Origin: Rhea pennata
Taxonomy: Eukaryota > Chordata > Aves > Rheiformes > Rheidae
Length of the DNA stretch: 64,000 nt
Direction of reading: 5' to 3'
Assembly (NCBI RefSeq): GCF_028389875.1
Contig: NC_084664.1
Coordinates: 119,233,966 to 119,297,965 of the forward strand
The position numbers were made by a program, and so were the translations under genes. This document shows positions 13,490 through 26,900 of the stretch, piece by piece (the stretch's first letter is position 1; the number at the start of each line of letters is the position of its first letter). Under the pieces are notes generated by a model that made no database searches, had not been told where the DNA came from, and was given only the letters and a program-made list of their open reading frames with translations.

Positions 13490-13602
13490 AAATAAAAACA
13501 AAAGAAGAAAGAAGGATAAGGATAAGGAGAATGAGGGAAGAAAGGGAGAGAGGGGAAAGGGGAGAAAGAGGAAATGGAGAAGAGGAGGGGAGGGAGGCAA
13601 AG
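13490..13602. repeat. Purine-rich tract
   Basis: About 110 bases are nearly pure A/G on the plus strand, moving from AAGAAG-type to GGGGAAAGGGG-type blocks with only a few pyrimidine interruptions. Such tracts can form triplex (H-DNA) structures. The long open frames seen on both strands here come from the biased composition and are not treated as genes. Confidence 0.85.
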
Positions 13603-13673
13603 TTCCCCCATGGCCAGCCAGGAAGAACAGCAATGGGGTCTTATCTTGCTCTGCACATTCTCTCCAGTGAGGC

Positions 13674-13706
13674 AGGTGGTGGTTGTGGTGGTGATGATGA
13701 TGATTA
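13674..13706. repeat. (GGT)n/(GAT)n imperfect trinucleotide
   Basis: Short run of GGTGGT-type then GATGAT-type units just right of the purine tract. Confidence 0.75.
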
Positions 13707-16700
13707 CAAGATGATTTTTTCCTTGGTAGTAAATATTTTTCACTGGGGCCCACTCAAACTCCCAACGTGTTATTCCTGCTTAAGTTGCTGTTAGTACTGA
13801 CTAGTGTAAGGTAATCAGGTGCAAATGTTGTACACTGATTGATAAGCTTTTGTTCACATATATTATTGGATAATGTTTATTGAACACTTAAATGAGTATT
13901 ACCTACTTCAATGTGCACTATGTTTGGTTTCTGAAACATAACCTAAATCTACAAACAGAATAACGGAAAGGGGTGATTCTCCCACCTGTGGTGGCTGGTT
14001 CCTGTAAAATCCCACTGTAAACCCACCAGGGTTCACAGATCCAAGCCCATGAGAACAATACAACAACCACAGCATGAGAACAATAACGGAAAATTAATGC
14101 CACAGAGGGTCCAGAAAAAAAACTGCCCCAGCAGCTTCAGGAAGAGCTTACAGAGCTGCAAACAGTTAGCCCTTAGCGTTACTAAGACTAAGGCACTGCC
14201 ATACCTATGGCCCTGTGCAACACTCTGAGAGCATGGTACATTTTGAAATTGGGAGCCTCCCTACTGAATCTTCTCTTTCACTTGGAGTCAACTCAGACAT
14301 ATTTTGAGGTAATATATATGAATAATTTAGTCATAATTTAGTCATAATAATAATCTCATACACTTTCCAGATGTTGCTATCAATTCCTATAGAGGTTAGC
14401 AATGCCAAAACTAGAAAAATGAGTCTGCAGATTAAAATAGAATTGAGCTTTCTGAATCCAAAAAAACTGTAAAAAGAATTTTTCTCATCCTATCCTTGAA
14501 TTAAGCTAGTAAGCTCACTGCATTTCTGGTTGTTAAAGGAAAGGCAAGTTTATGACAGAAAACAGAATCCAAACCAGCAGGGGGATCTCAGCAAGGAAAC
14601 AGAGGACTGAATGCACATGGTGAGTAAATTATCCTCTCATCTTCTGAACTGCTCCCTCTGGATTACATTAATGACATACATTAGTTGTGTGCATCAGCAC
14701 AGAAAAAAAATAAGCCATATTTCTGAACGATAAATGATCTCTTTATAAAGAAATATTAGGTGGACTATATAGACAGCAGCAGTCCTGCTAGAAAAATAAA
14801 CTAAGTTCACAAATAAGCAATTTGTGAACTTCATTTCACTTCAAAGGATGAACTCTAATCTCCCCATTTGCACTTTGCCCTCAACTTCTGTCATAGCTGA
14901 GTTAAAATTACAAAAGTTACAGTGAGATGGCCGCCTTGCTGGGGTGTTGCTCATGTTCTCTAACTAAAGAGGTGATTTCAATTATTAGTATTCCTAGGTT
15001 AGCAAAGAAAGAAGGAGGACAGCTAAATGTCTGGGAAGATTCAAATAACGCACTGAATGTCCAAAACTGCAAACCAAGGAGTTACTCTCCATCTTAATTT
15101 GTGACTGAGTACACTTAACTAACATCGTAGGTTCCTAAGTTCACTAGGAATCTACTACTGAACCTGAAAATTCCTAAGACTTTTAACTTTTTTTGCCCCT
15201 ACAAGGACAAAAGCCTTCGGGGAAATTAAAGCAGTTGAAGTCCCAGGGCAATGTAAGACAAAGCAGACAAGCATGAGGACTTAAGTGCCCTAAAAAGTTA
15301 TGGGTGTCCATACTATGACTAGTATAGTAGCAGAGACCACCCTGCTGCCCACCTCTAGGGCCCTGGGCTAGTCCACAGAGCAGAGATCCAGGATGGCTGA
15401 GCCCTGCTTCCAGGTTACACTCAAGCCTACAAGGAGATTAAATTCCACACTTGTCTATGTCAAAAGTATTATATTCATCAGAGTCTGGGTTTTTCCGGAT
15501 AGCCACTCTTCCCATACTTCACTTGGAACTGGGCTTTTGCAAGGTTAGGACTGCAAGAGCCATGGGACAACAAGGAGAGTGGGCAAGAAAGGCTTGTGGG
15601 TCAGTAAGGTCCATTTGCTGGGGACTGCTTTCGATCCAGCCATGTAAAGTGTGCACAGCTTCCAAGAAGCAGTGACTGTAATGTCATTTTTCCCCCCAGA
15701 ATGCTCTAAGACCATTATATGGAAATTGAGTGATGACACCATGACCAGACTGGTGAACAGGACAACCCTGTGCATCCTATGGGTTTCCTGTATTCTCAAT
15801 GGAAGATGTAGAGTCTCATTTTAACTGAACTCCAGCACACTCTGGAGGTGCTATCTTCCCTATGTTATCAGTGGGGAGAGGAAAATGCCTTAATTAGGCA
15901 GACTAGATCGTCACCTATGTTTACATATATGCCTGCTTTTCTCTGCAGCATCTCCCCAGAGAATGTGGGATTACCTATAGGATCTATAACACCTGAGCAA
16001 CAGGACCTAATCCTGTCCTCACATCCCAGCACAGACAAGTAGGAATAGTATTTCATCACCCTTTTAAAAGAGATTGATCAGTTCATAAAAACAAATTCTT
16101 ATGGGCCTGTAAGGTGGGAAGATCCTGCTGTGTTTAACTATATCTCCACAGTGTTAGAGAAAAGTCTGTTTAAAGATAGCTACAAGAGAACACTGGATGT
16201 GGCTGAGGAAACCTGAGTTGGACTGTATTTCTACTACATCACTAGAACAATCTTTCAGCTCAACTACTCTTCTGTCAATGTAGGCAATTATTAATCATAA
16301 CGGTTGTTGTTATTGTGGAAAAAGAGCTCACTTGAAAAAAACACTGAAAACAGACACAAAATCATCAAAACATTCCTTTTCTGTCCATAAGTTGTTCCTA
16401 AGAAAATAATATGCCAGTACTTTTTGTCAGTTGGAAGACATTTCCAGACTTATTTGGAATATTCAACATTTATTTCCAAAATGCTGATATCTGTAAATAT
16501 CAATATTCTGGATTGCTTCAAGTCAACCCTAACTATGCCTGCTAAAACAAGATATTCCAGCAGCTGAAAATGTTTAGCAGATGATAATTTTCTTTTCATG
16601 AACAACCTATCAACTTTATGTTGAGAGGAAATGAAAACAAAACAAAAAAGAAGGTAGAGAGTACTTTCAGAAAGATGGTAACAACAGCAAGTCTTTCAGC

Positions 16701-19700
16701 TTCCTCAAAATGCTACATATGCAAAAGCATTGTACCATGTGCCAATGTAATGCAATAATTTATCAATGGTCAAGTATTTCAAGTATATTATGTTATAATT
16801 TTTAACCATTTTTTTAAATATAATATGCTATTAACTGAAAAGATGACTTCTGTTACATCCTTGGCAAAAAACAGGCACTCATGAATAGTAATGTAGAGAA
16901 TAGGACAACAGGTTCCATGAGGTTCAGCTGCAATTACAGACAAAACAATCATTCTACACTCTAAGCTTCACATTTGCAAAAGTTGTCTATAAACTAGGGC
17001 ATCACCCAGTTAGCAGCTTTTATAAAGGAACTCCCAAAAGAGAACAAACATAAAACCTTTTGCATCAAGCCTCTAGGTCTTACTTAGATGTGCACTCAGT
17101 TTTGAAGAATCTGCCTACACATAATCCTTGGCCAAATTCTGCTGGTGCTTAAAACTAATGGATCCTTGCTAAAACTGCATGATTAAAGTTGTCCTTAAGC
17201 TTTCCTCCCACTGCACAGCACCACAGGAGAGAATTGGTTTAAAGCACAACATCTTCCAAGAAGTACAAAGTCACCTACCAAAACCTTGTTTTTGTTACAG
17301 AACAGACGATTGCAGGAAATTGGTATTAAAGGATGCATTTTACAATTGGTATTGATACACTGTTTCCAGTTTTAAAAGCAATTTTCCGCTAAAAGTGACT
17401 CTGTAATCAAGACATTGTGATAGTTGCATTTTTGTCTTCTCCCACAGATTTGCACATTAAATTTCTCAATTTAGCAGAAATAGCTTTTTCTTCTAGCTCT
17501 CAGACATACAAATTCACTCTGGGAACTGGAAAGTCAAGCTAGGCTGTTTCCAGGTTTCACACTGGTGCCCACAGTAACCCCAAATTAACCCTTGGTTGGG
17601 CTTCTGCAACTTCCTTATCTTTAAATCAGGCTTTCAGTTTTGAATGCCACATCAGGTTTATTTTCTTAAACGGTTTTGAGGGAAAACGCTTCAAGTTGCT
17701 GGAGCTGAGATTGCAGAGTTAGAGGTTCATCTGAGTACCATCAATGCAGAGACTTAAGACCTTATGAATACTGTCCTTTTAGCAGTCTCCGTCACTGACT
17801 AAACCCACTCCATGCACTCTTGCCCGAATCTCTCCACAGAAACTACAGGGATATCTGTTTAATATTTTCCAAATTATTCTGCCCTTAGACTGCTGATTAC
17901 ATCATCTCTTCTTGCATGATGTATATTTTCCATAATGACATGCTGCATGTATTATCAGTCTTTTTGATCTGGCATATGGTCATTACTGCAAAGTATTGTG
18001 AGACTTAGGGCAGGGGACTGAGCAAGAGCAAGAGCAAACACACTTCTGTTCAGCTCTCCTTCCTGAAATTAAGTGCATGCTTCCACCATACTAAAAATTT
18101 TCACAGGTTCAATTATTATGCTCCTCCATTCTTCAAAGCTTGCAGAAAGTCACACGTCAGGACTGGCTTAGGTTCAAAGAATTAGAAGTCAGTCTGGGAC
18201 CAAGGGCAGGTTCAGACCTGCACTGGAAACAGTCTAATCATTGCATATAGCTATATAGAGAATGGATTCAGTTGATGGGTAAAGAAAGGAAACCTTTGCC
18301 GGACCTGCCAATCAGGGGCATTTCATGAAAACTAGTTGCACCTTTCAACCTTACAACTGAGTCTTCTGTGAGCCCATTAGTTTCAGACCAGCTAACATTG
18401 CAGCAGCTCTAGAAAACCTAGGAATTTCTGCAGTGTAACATTTTTACCTGTTGTGAAAACACTTCCAAGTAAAGCAGACAATGTCTTGTCTGAAAGAAGC
18501 CCCAGAGAAACCTGGTAGATCTCTGCACTTATTTGGATGCACAAAGCTCCACAGCAATTCTGGTACATTTCTGAAATAGGTTCTGGCAACCCACACTTAT
18601 TTATTTGTTCAGATCTACAGGTTAAAATTGCCTCAGCTAACTTACTTGGAACTGATGCCATCACAAATGTTTGTAAATGTCAGAAACTATGCTCTTGCTT
18701 GATTTTAAATTACTTATTCTGTGTTACTTTAAAAATGATACAGTGCTGTCCTATTTAAAAGTAGACCTTTTTCCAAAGCATTCAAATTCATCAAATTCAG
18801 GAGTTTCCTATTGGTTTGAAGTTTCTTTCATGGTAGAAAAATCACAAGTATTGTCTAGAAATCCCTTCTTCCAGAAATGAAGCTTCATTGCACTTCAATG
18901 TCACATTTATATATGAAAAATTTCTGCAACAAATAACAGCTGTAGATTATGGACCTGGAAATGCAAAAGTCCTTGGCTAAATAAAGGAATAAGTGTATCC
19001 TCTATAATATTTCTGCAGCAAGGATAAGTGTCATTTAACAAATACAATTACTCTCTTTAGAAATAATTTTCCATTGATTCTGTATATGTTATGATATTCA
19101 GGTGTTCAGATACAGTAGCAAAGCATTATGTTAACAAATCACAGTATCAGGAAAGAGACAAAATGAGTTTCTAAGATTTTAAAGTTCATATGTTCATTTA
19201 ATTTAATCAGACAAAAACATCTTCATATAGCTTGCAAGAATTTTTGATAAAGACCTTTACAGAATATAGAAATCTCTTAAAAATAGTGTGCAGATTTTCC
19301 TATGACTGTGAATACATGTTACATCATGGTTTCTGAACACGTGACCTGTATTTCTTTTCCATGTTATAGTGTTGCATTGACACCTAATGTTGATTTGCCT
19401 TGGCAAGCAAATTTATATTTATGCACATAATTCATAACATGGTTGAGCTTTACTGCAATGTATCTTCTTTTCTCCAGAGTTATCAAAAAAAAAGATGATA
19501 GAGTTATCAGTAGCACATGTTAAGAATGAAGCCAGTGTTTGCTATAAAAAGAATCAAAGCCCCCCCCCCACAAAAACACCACCACCCACCATTTCCTCTC
19601 TAAAATCTCTTTTTGAAAAATACTTAGAAGAGACAAGGTTGTGAGTCTTAACACAGGAAATGCACAAAAAGTAGTCCAAATCATGTAATACAAGTGCTCT

Positions 19701-22700
19701 TGTCATTACCAACATCTACTCTCACATAAAGGGTTCAGACTCAGAGTATATTGTGACCAAAAATTCTTAATTTTAGGTATACTTATATTAAGCTTTGCTT
19801 GAAATTTAAAGCAACTGCTAAGAAGAGACAACCACCAGAACTGACAAGACCAGCATTAAAAAGAGACGCAAGAACATACCTAATATTAAGCGCTAAAAAT
19901 TACCTGGCTACTCTGTACTTCAAACCAGCATAAGCCTTAATGCTGTAGTGAATGGGATTCCATCCAAGACATAATAATAGCAATTCATATGTTCAAATTT
20001 AGTATGCTTTTCTCCTTCTTCTTCTGTTTATATTCTGCCAACAAAAACAACAACAAAAAAAAGATTTGTTTCTCAACCTAGTAATCAAGGGTGCACACTG
20101 CTGTAATACTCAGCAACAAACCACGGCACAACAATCCCATTTTTAATCTTAAAATAGTGTGAGTAATAATCTAAACAACACATTTCTATTTCTGTCACAC
20201 CCACTTAAGGAAATTCAGGTAGTACAAAAGCAAAAGGTATCATTGGGGTAAAGAAGCAAAGAAATGACTTTGAAACAATAGATACAGCTAAACACTTGTA
20301 TCATTTTCAATGGCCCAATTTTGCATTCGTGTTTGGATTTATTAGAAAAGGATTAATGTTGGTGATACCAGATACTAGATAATATTCTAGAAATAAGGTC
20401 ATCACTATGAGGAGAGAGGAAATGATATAACAAATAGAGATAAATGTAGAAATGGATATATTTGTTAAGAGCATTGAGTTTTCCTATATTTGAGCAAAAC
20501 ATATTACTTAAGCAATCTCATTACGACTTACACTTCTTGTTATCTAGACACAGAATATGAAAATCTTGAGACCAATATACTTTGTCACATTCAGTAAGTG
20601 ACTACATAGTCTGAAGTAATTCTACATTTATAAAATTTTCCTATATGAAATGCTGTTTAGAGTGGCAACACCCCTAATCTAAATACCAATATATTAAAAA
20701 CAGTCTTTCTGTGAATATAGTTAACTCCATTCTAAAATACAGCTCATATTATGAGAGCAAAATAACTCTTTTTCTAGTATAATATACATATTCCTTAAAG
20801 GAAGTGAGTGGGTAACCAGCAAATTATTTTAAGTGATGACAAAAGCAATGCTTCTGACATCTGAAAATGATAAAGATGCAAGACACAGAATAAATTCCTT
20901 ATTGTCACCTTCTGAATGAATGAGAATATGAGGTTTTTTACATGCTGGATGAGTTCATAATATCTCCCTTATAGTTCATTTGAACTTTTCCATGGAAGAA
21001 GAATGATTTGCCTGGCCATATTTTATTACTTATAACACTGATTAGAAAGAATATTCCTTCTTTCCTGAGACATATTGTAGGTCTCTGCCAGTGTCTCCTG
21101 AACTACAGTTAGGAATATTGCTTATGAGAAATGTACATTGCAGGATCAGCACAAGGGCATACCAGGCAATTCAAAATGCCTTCTTATACTCAGGAAAAAA
21201 CACCTTCCTTATTTTTTTCAATGAAAATTTGTCCTATACAAACAATAACTGATTCTGAGAACTTTCCTAGGGACTTCTAGATTCAACATATTATGTAAAT
21301 GATTGAATTCATAACTTTTCTCCATCTATAATGTAATTATATCTCTTCTCTGTGATATAGCAACAGAGAATTCTCTGCAAGGAGATGATCCTAATCAGGT
21401 TAACCTGAATTTTGACATTGATTTGCATAGAAAAAAAATTGAGACTCTGATTACTTATGCATAAAACAGCACTTATCTGCCTCTAAGACATTTCCTACAT
21501 TGGCATTGATCTGTCACCTTGCTTGACTCTCCCAGCTTCCAAATTGATCTTCTGAAGCAGTCCGATTTTCACATCACTGTTCTAAAGTCAGCAGCTATTA
21601 TCCATAGCTAATATAATATGACAACACTCCTGAATGACCCACTCTTAAAATGCCCAGAGTAATTGCCATCGTTGAACATTTAGAATTATGCATGCTGGGA
21701 AAATGTAATTCCTAAGTATAGTGTCTGTTTTGCATAAAGTTCTCTTCAGTTCCTCTCAAACCTTTTTTCTTGAGCTCTCAGAGGTAATATGAGCTCTGAG
21801 AATATAAATGCCTCAAAACAAATAAGCTTCAAAACAGTGTTGTCTTCTACAGAGAACATCCTTGAAAATATAGTAGAAGGAATTTTGCCAACCTGCCTTC
21901 AGTCTGTCTGCCACTGATAGAAGGTATATCATACTCAGTTCGCATTACTTAAGCCATTCAGGTATGCCAACATCTCATTAGTTACTCCTGAGCTTTGCAG
22001 CTAACCTCCCAATACAGCTCTATATTACAAAAGATGAATACTGACAAATAATGACACATAATCACTGTGTTCTTCAGGGTGTTATCCTGCTGACCTGTTC
22101 TTTCTTTCTTAGAGTCAAATATTTCTGTTACAACAGCTCTTCTTCTATAGGAGAGTAAGCTAATATCCTATTTCCCATTGTGCTTTAGTGCAAAGAGACC
22201 AGTTTTGCTGCCCTTTCTCCATATAAACAGCACTTTGCCACACAAAACTTGCCCTGAATCTAGTTGAACCACTTGTACAGTAAGGTGGTATGGGAAACTC
22301 AGTCAAGACACAGAACGGAGCCTTTCCTGTTTAAAGAGGGCTTAATTCTCAGGTACACTCCACTACTGCCTGCTAACAGTGCTCTGACAGCATAAAAGGG
22401 CCCCAAAATGCGTGCAAATATGGATGGCAGATGAAAATCTGGCCCATCCCACATGCATTTCTGTGTGTGCGTACTACAAAGAGATTTTTGAGTTTGAAAG
22501 GCCAAGTGATATGGAATATGACCACTGTGAAGGAGCAATCAGTTGTGCTCCAGCATTCAGAAGACAGACAATGAGTGACTGAATGGATGTGAGTGGTCAA
22601 ATATTCAGAAGTAAAAACAATAAAAAGTCAATATTCTTCTTATTTGGCAGCAGTTCAGAGGGCTAACAAAAGATGGTTGTATAGAAAAGGAGGAAAGTAA

Positions 22701-23917
22701 AATGCCGTACATTTTGCCTTTGTGGTCCCTAGACTGCCAGAGGAGGTCCACGAAACCATACTAAGATTTCATACTGCTTTCTGTTACAAATTATATAAGA
22801 GGTCATGTTTATGATAAACGTTGACACATGGCTGGGGTCCACAGAACCAGGGCTCGAAGTTCAGGGGATTCCAGTAAAAGAAAGGCTTCACCTGAGAAGA
22901 CTGGTTCTGAATGAAATATGGTAATTTTCTAGCAACGTTGGACAATATTGTTTTATTTAGGTGAAGACAAAAGAGTTAAACATGAACCAAGCACAAGGTA
23001 GAAATGTAAAAGTACCTTAAGGAAAGCTCCTCTCCTAAGAAATCTACATCGCCTCACCTGACTTTTCAGCACCTTTTGAGGTGAGAGAAAGCATGAAGGA
23101 AATTAAAATTTGTGCCTTTACCCTGTGAAAAATCTTGAGACTGTGATTTGGCGAATCTTTCGAGTGACCAACACACAAACCACCCACCATTAAATATTGG
23201 ATAGGGTTTTATTTTATCAGGGCTAAGAAGCATTGATTTCTCAATATATTACAGAGAGTTTCTCAGAATAGAATTCCTCTTTTCAGTCTGCAGACCACAG
23301 GAATAGGAATTTGTAGAGAAATCTTTCAAAATGATTGAAGAGGAAACCAATCAATTTCCATATATTTGAGTAGAGGTAAGGTTTTACCCTTGCTGTCTTT
23401 GAAAGCATTCTCTGCTTGTCTGGAGGAAAACAGATAGGTATTTGATTGCATTAAATATAAAATAATACATATCATTGTCTTTATTCTGCATTAAAATATT
23501 TATGTTTATAGTTTCCAGTAGAAATAACTGAATGGCTTCACACATAATGAAATAAGTTAAACAGTAGCAGGAGAGAGTCTTGTTGGAATTAATGTGGCCT
23601 CATTTACTTAAAAATGCCTTTCTCCTGTTTGGGATATTAACCTATTTAAAGGTCAGGTATATTTTGGGTTGAATTCATTTTTCGGAGTTTTTAAATAAAC
23701 AGAAAAGAATCAGGTAAAAATAAAAATAAGGATTGTTCAAATATCTTGGGAAATGGCCAGATTCCCAGACAATACTTAATTGGAAGCATAGCAAATGATG
23801 ATACACAATGCAATCAAGTACATAAAGTACTATGTTTTAGACCAAATCCCTAAGCACACAGACAGCGCATGAAGTTAAATGGAGATAAATTTAGAGTAAG
23901 ACTGACGACTGACAGGG
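13707..23917. other. Intergenic sequence, nothing recognised
   Basis: Ten kilobases of AT-rich unique-looking sequence. I found no exon-like frame, no named repeat and no RNA gene. A ten-C run sits at 19560-19569. Conserved non-coding elements could be present but cannot be seen without alignment. Confidence 0.6.

Positions 23918-23953
<36 letters not shown>
23918..23953. repeat. Poly(A) run, 36 bases
   Basis: Uninterrupted run of 36 A, the longest homopolymer in the window. Confidence 0.95.
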
Positions 23954-23954
<1 letters not shown>

Positions 23955-26900
23955 CAGAGATTAACTGCTGAACAGCAAAAGTAATACTAAGCTAAGAAAA
24001 TCTAGAGAAAGAGATTCAGGATTTCTTGAGAGCAAATAAATGTACACTTCTAACAGCTAATATGACCACACACTTTTTGTTGCTAAAAGTTAGCTTCTTA
24101 ACAAGGATTAGTTAGCAAAACTTCAAATTCTGCTTGCACATATAAACTTATAATTCATAGTGGGAGATAGGTGCAGTTACTCATCTTTAGTGGGAAAAAA
24201 TCATTTTGAAAAACAGTGGAGATAATACAAATGAGAGAGAAATCTAAAAAAAAATGTTATACTAAAATAGCCAAGAACGGAATTAAAATGCATTGGAAAA
24301 TGGCCAAATTTTCCTATTTTGGTTATATCCAATTAGTGCTAAGCTTTCATTCGGAATTCTCTTTTAAAAGAAATGGAGGGTAATGTATTAAACAATATCC
24401 ATTTTTTATGATCCCTTTATAGAACAGCTAGTTGCTTTAAATATATTGACATTAAAAAAAATCCTATTGATAATATATGCTTGATCTTGTTACATCTTTC
24501 AGCATTAATTGACCTATAGAAAGGCAGCAATTTTGTCACCCAGGAGAAGTGCTTGAATTATTGCTCTGCTCTCAGGTTAGTTGATCCTGCATCTGAGTAA
24601 GTCTTAGAGGATTCATCACCAACTCGCTCAGCATGCTTTATTCAGTAGTCTATTCAGTATGGATTATCTTTTAGGGACCCACACTGAGATTTCATTAGTC
24701 CCATTTCTCACTTCAAAAAAGTTACATTCAGAGATTGCTTGAATCTTTCTTGCCATGTACAGGGATTCTCAAATTCAGACGTGACACTTGAAGAAAAGCT
24801 AAAAAACATTTGTGAAAAACTGAGCAGAGATTATAGGGTTTTTTTAAATGACCCAGAAAGCTGGACTGCTTCATTCTTTTCTTTAACTGTTCTCTCTCTG
24901 AAATCATACTATAACAGTAGGGAGTTAGTGCAGAAAAAGCTGGTCCTCTAATTTAGCACAGCTTTGTGAGAGCGCTATTCTCTCACAGCCGGCGAGCAAG
25001 GGAAATGGCACCCCCACAGTATTACTCCTGAAGATGGTGCTGAGGTATCTGCAGGGATTCACACAATGAGACTGATGTTACAAATGACAAAACAGTACCT
25101 CCCTAAAGAACAGAAAGAGGTACTTCTGGAATTCAAAGTGAAAATAGTCTTTCAATGCATTTATCCAAGTAGCCACAATTCACAGTTCAACGCAAGACAA
25201 GTAGTGAAAAAAGTATTTTCGAACAAAACTCACTTGCCACTTGTCTAGTTACTTTTAATAAATCATATGGGAGGGGTAACTAAAAAGAGAGCACTGATCT
25301 GTTGGTCTTTGCCTACAGATATGTTGTTCTTTCATAAGTCCTGGTAGTGGGTGGACTATATAACACTTTCTGCAATAAAGAAAATGTTTAGATTTATACA
25401 CACACCTGCTAGGGTTTGAGGCAAAGATGGACCTTTACCCAGAAATCAATCATGTTATGGTTAGTTACCCTTTTCCTCATTAGCAAAACTGGCTGTAGAG
25501 CAAACATCTGGTCCAGACACATGGATCTTTAATCAGACATGGCAATAATTTGTTTTCCAATTTTCCATAACATCAAAATATATCACCAAGAACATAGCTT
25601 AGAGTAACCCTTCTGCTCTGTGTTTTCCCCTGTGAAAAGAAATTTATTTAAGGCTACAATCAAAAAGGGAGAACAAAAGAGGGCTCAAAAGATGAAGCTG
25701 AAAAGTGCATGTCCAGCTCATAACTGTGTGCTGATAGTCATAGTCACAATGTCATAGTCACATAACTAAGCCAAGTCTGTACCAACCACTTCAAGAGATT
25801 CTGGTGCTAGTCCAGTCCTCTGAGCACACACAATACACACCTACCACTGTTCATCTATAATTCAATATCAAAATGTTATGTAACATTGTTTGGGAGAGAG
25901 AAAAGCATGATTATGCCCATTTTGTTGACTCAGGAACTGAAACAGACAGATAAGTAGTTGATTTGAGAACCCAGAAAGAATCGATAGCAAAAATAAGATA
26001 AATATACTTCAGGAATCTGTGGAAAATCTGTGCTCTGAGAAAGAAAGAATAGTGTTTGCTTCCTTCCATCAAAGTAAGTTTCATCACTAGTATTTTCAGT
26101 GTGAACACTTCGCACCTACTAACAAGTTACATAAATGAAAATTCATCTTCTGTTCACCTCTTCTCTTAACTTTGTAGCTATCAGGCAAAAGTTTAACCCC
26201 CAAGTCATTTTACCTCATTCTCCATGAATTTTCCTTTCTGGCCATATAAACAGAATTGAGATCCAGCATCTTCTGAAGGAGGGGACAACTTAGTTTAACC
26301 TTTTCCTAAAAGGATCATCTATCATGTTGATACTATAAATTTAACTTTGTGATGAATCTCAACTACTGCTTAATCTCTTGTATCAATTGAATGGATTTTT
26401 TTATATTATAATGTAAATATCTAACAGGAACAAAAATGAAACAACCAAATCATTTCACATAGACTGCTGAATAGTCTTTAGATAGCAATGACTTCAATTC
26501 ACTTATTGATATGTCTGGAAAGGAACTAATGACTTAGTTTCTTCGTGACATTGGCAACCCTTTTGCCCTCTACTTTCCCCAACTACAATCCTTTTATTAC
26601 TTTAATCAGTGAAAGAAGTTAAGAAAGAAAGGTGGCTCCTGATACAGTAATTTTATTTTCCACTGGGCACAGTGTTTCAAAACTTCGACTTTTAACCACT
26701 TTTAACCTTCATTTCTAGAAGTCATATCCCAGATTATTTATTTTTCAGAGAGAAGCTGAAGTCATCTGAACAACTCTGTGAGCAATTTCCTTTACCCCAT
26801 TCCTTCAGACATTTGCAGTAATCTCATAGGTACCAGCTCTTCCATTATTTTCTAGCTCATCACCTTTACTATCATTTTGACTCAGAGCTCATTTCCTTAA

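Noticed and set aside
13429..13794. Frames of about 96-121 codons on both strands
   Set aside because: Produced by the polypurine/polypyrimidine tract; translations are low-complexity Arg/Glu or Ser/Phe/Leu.
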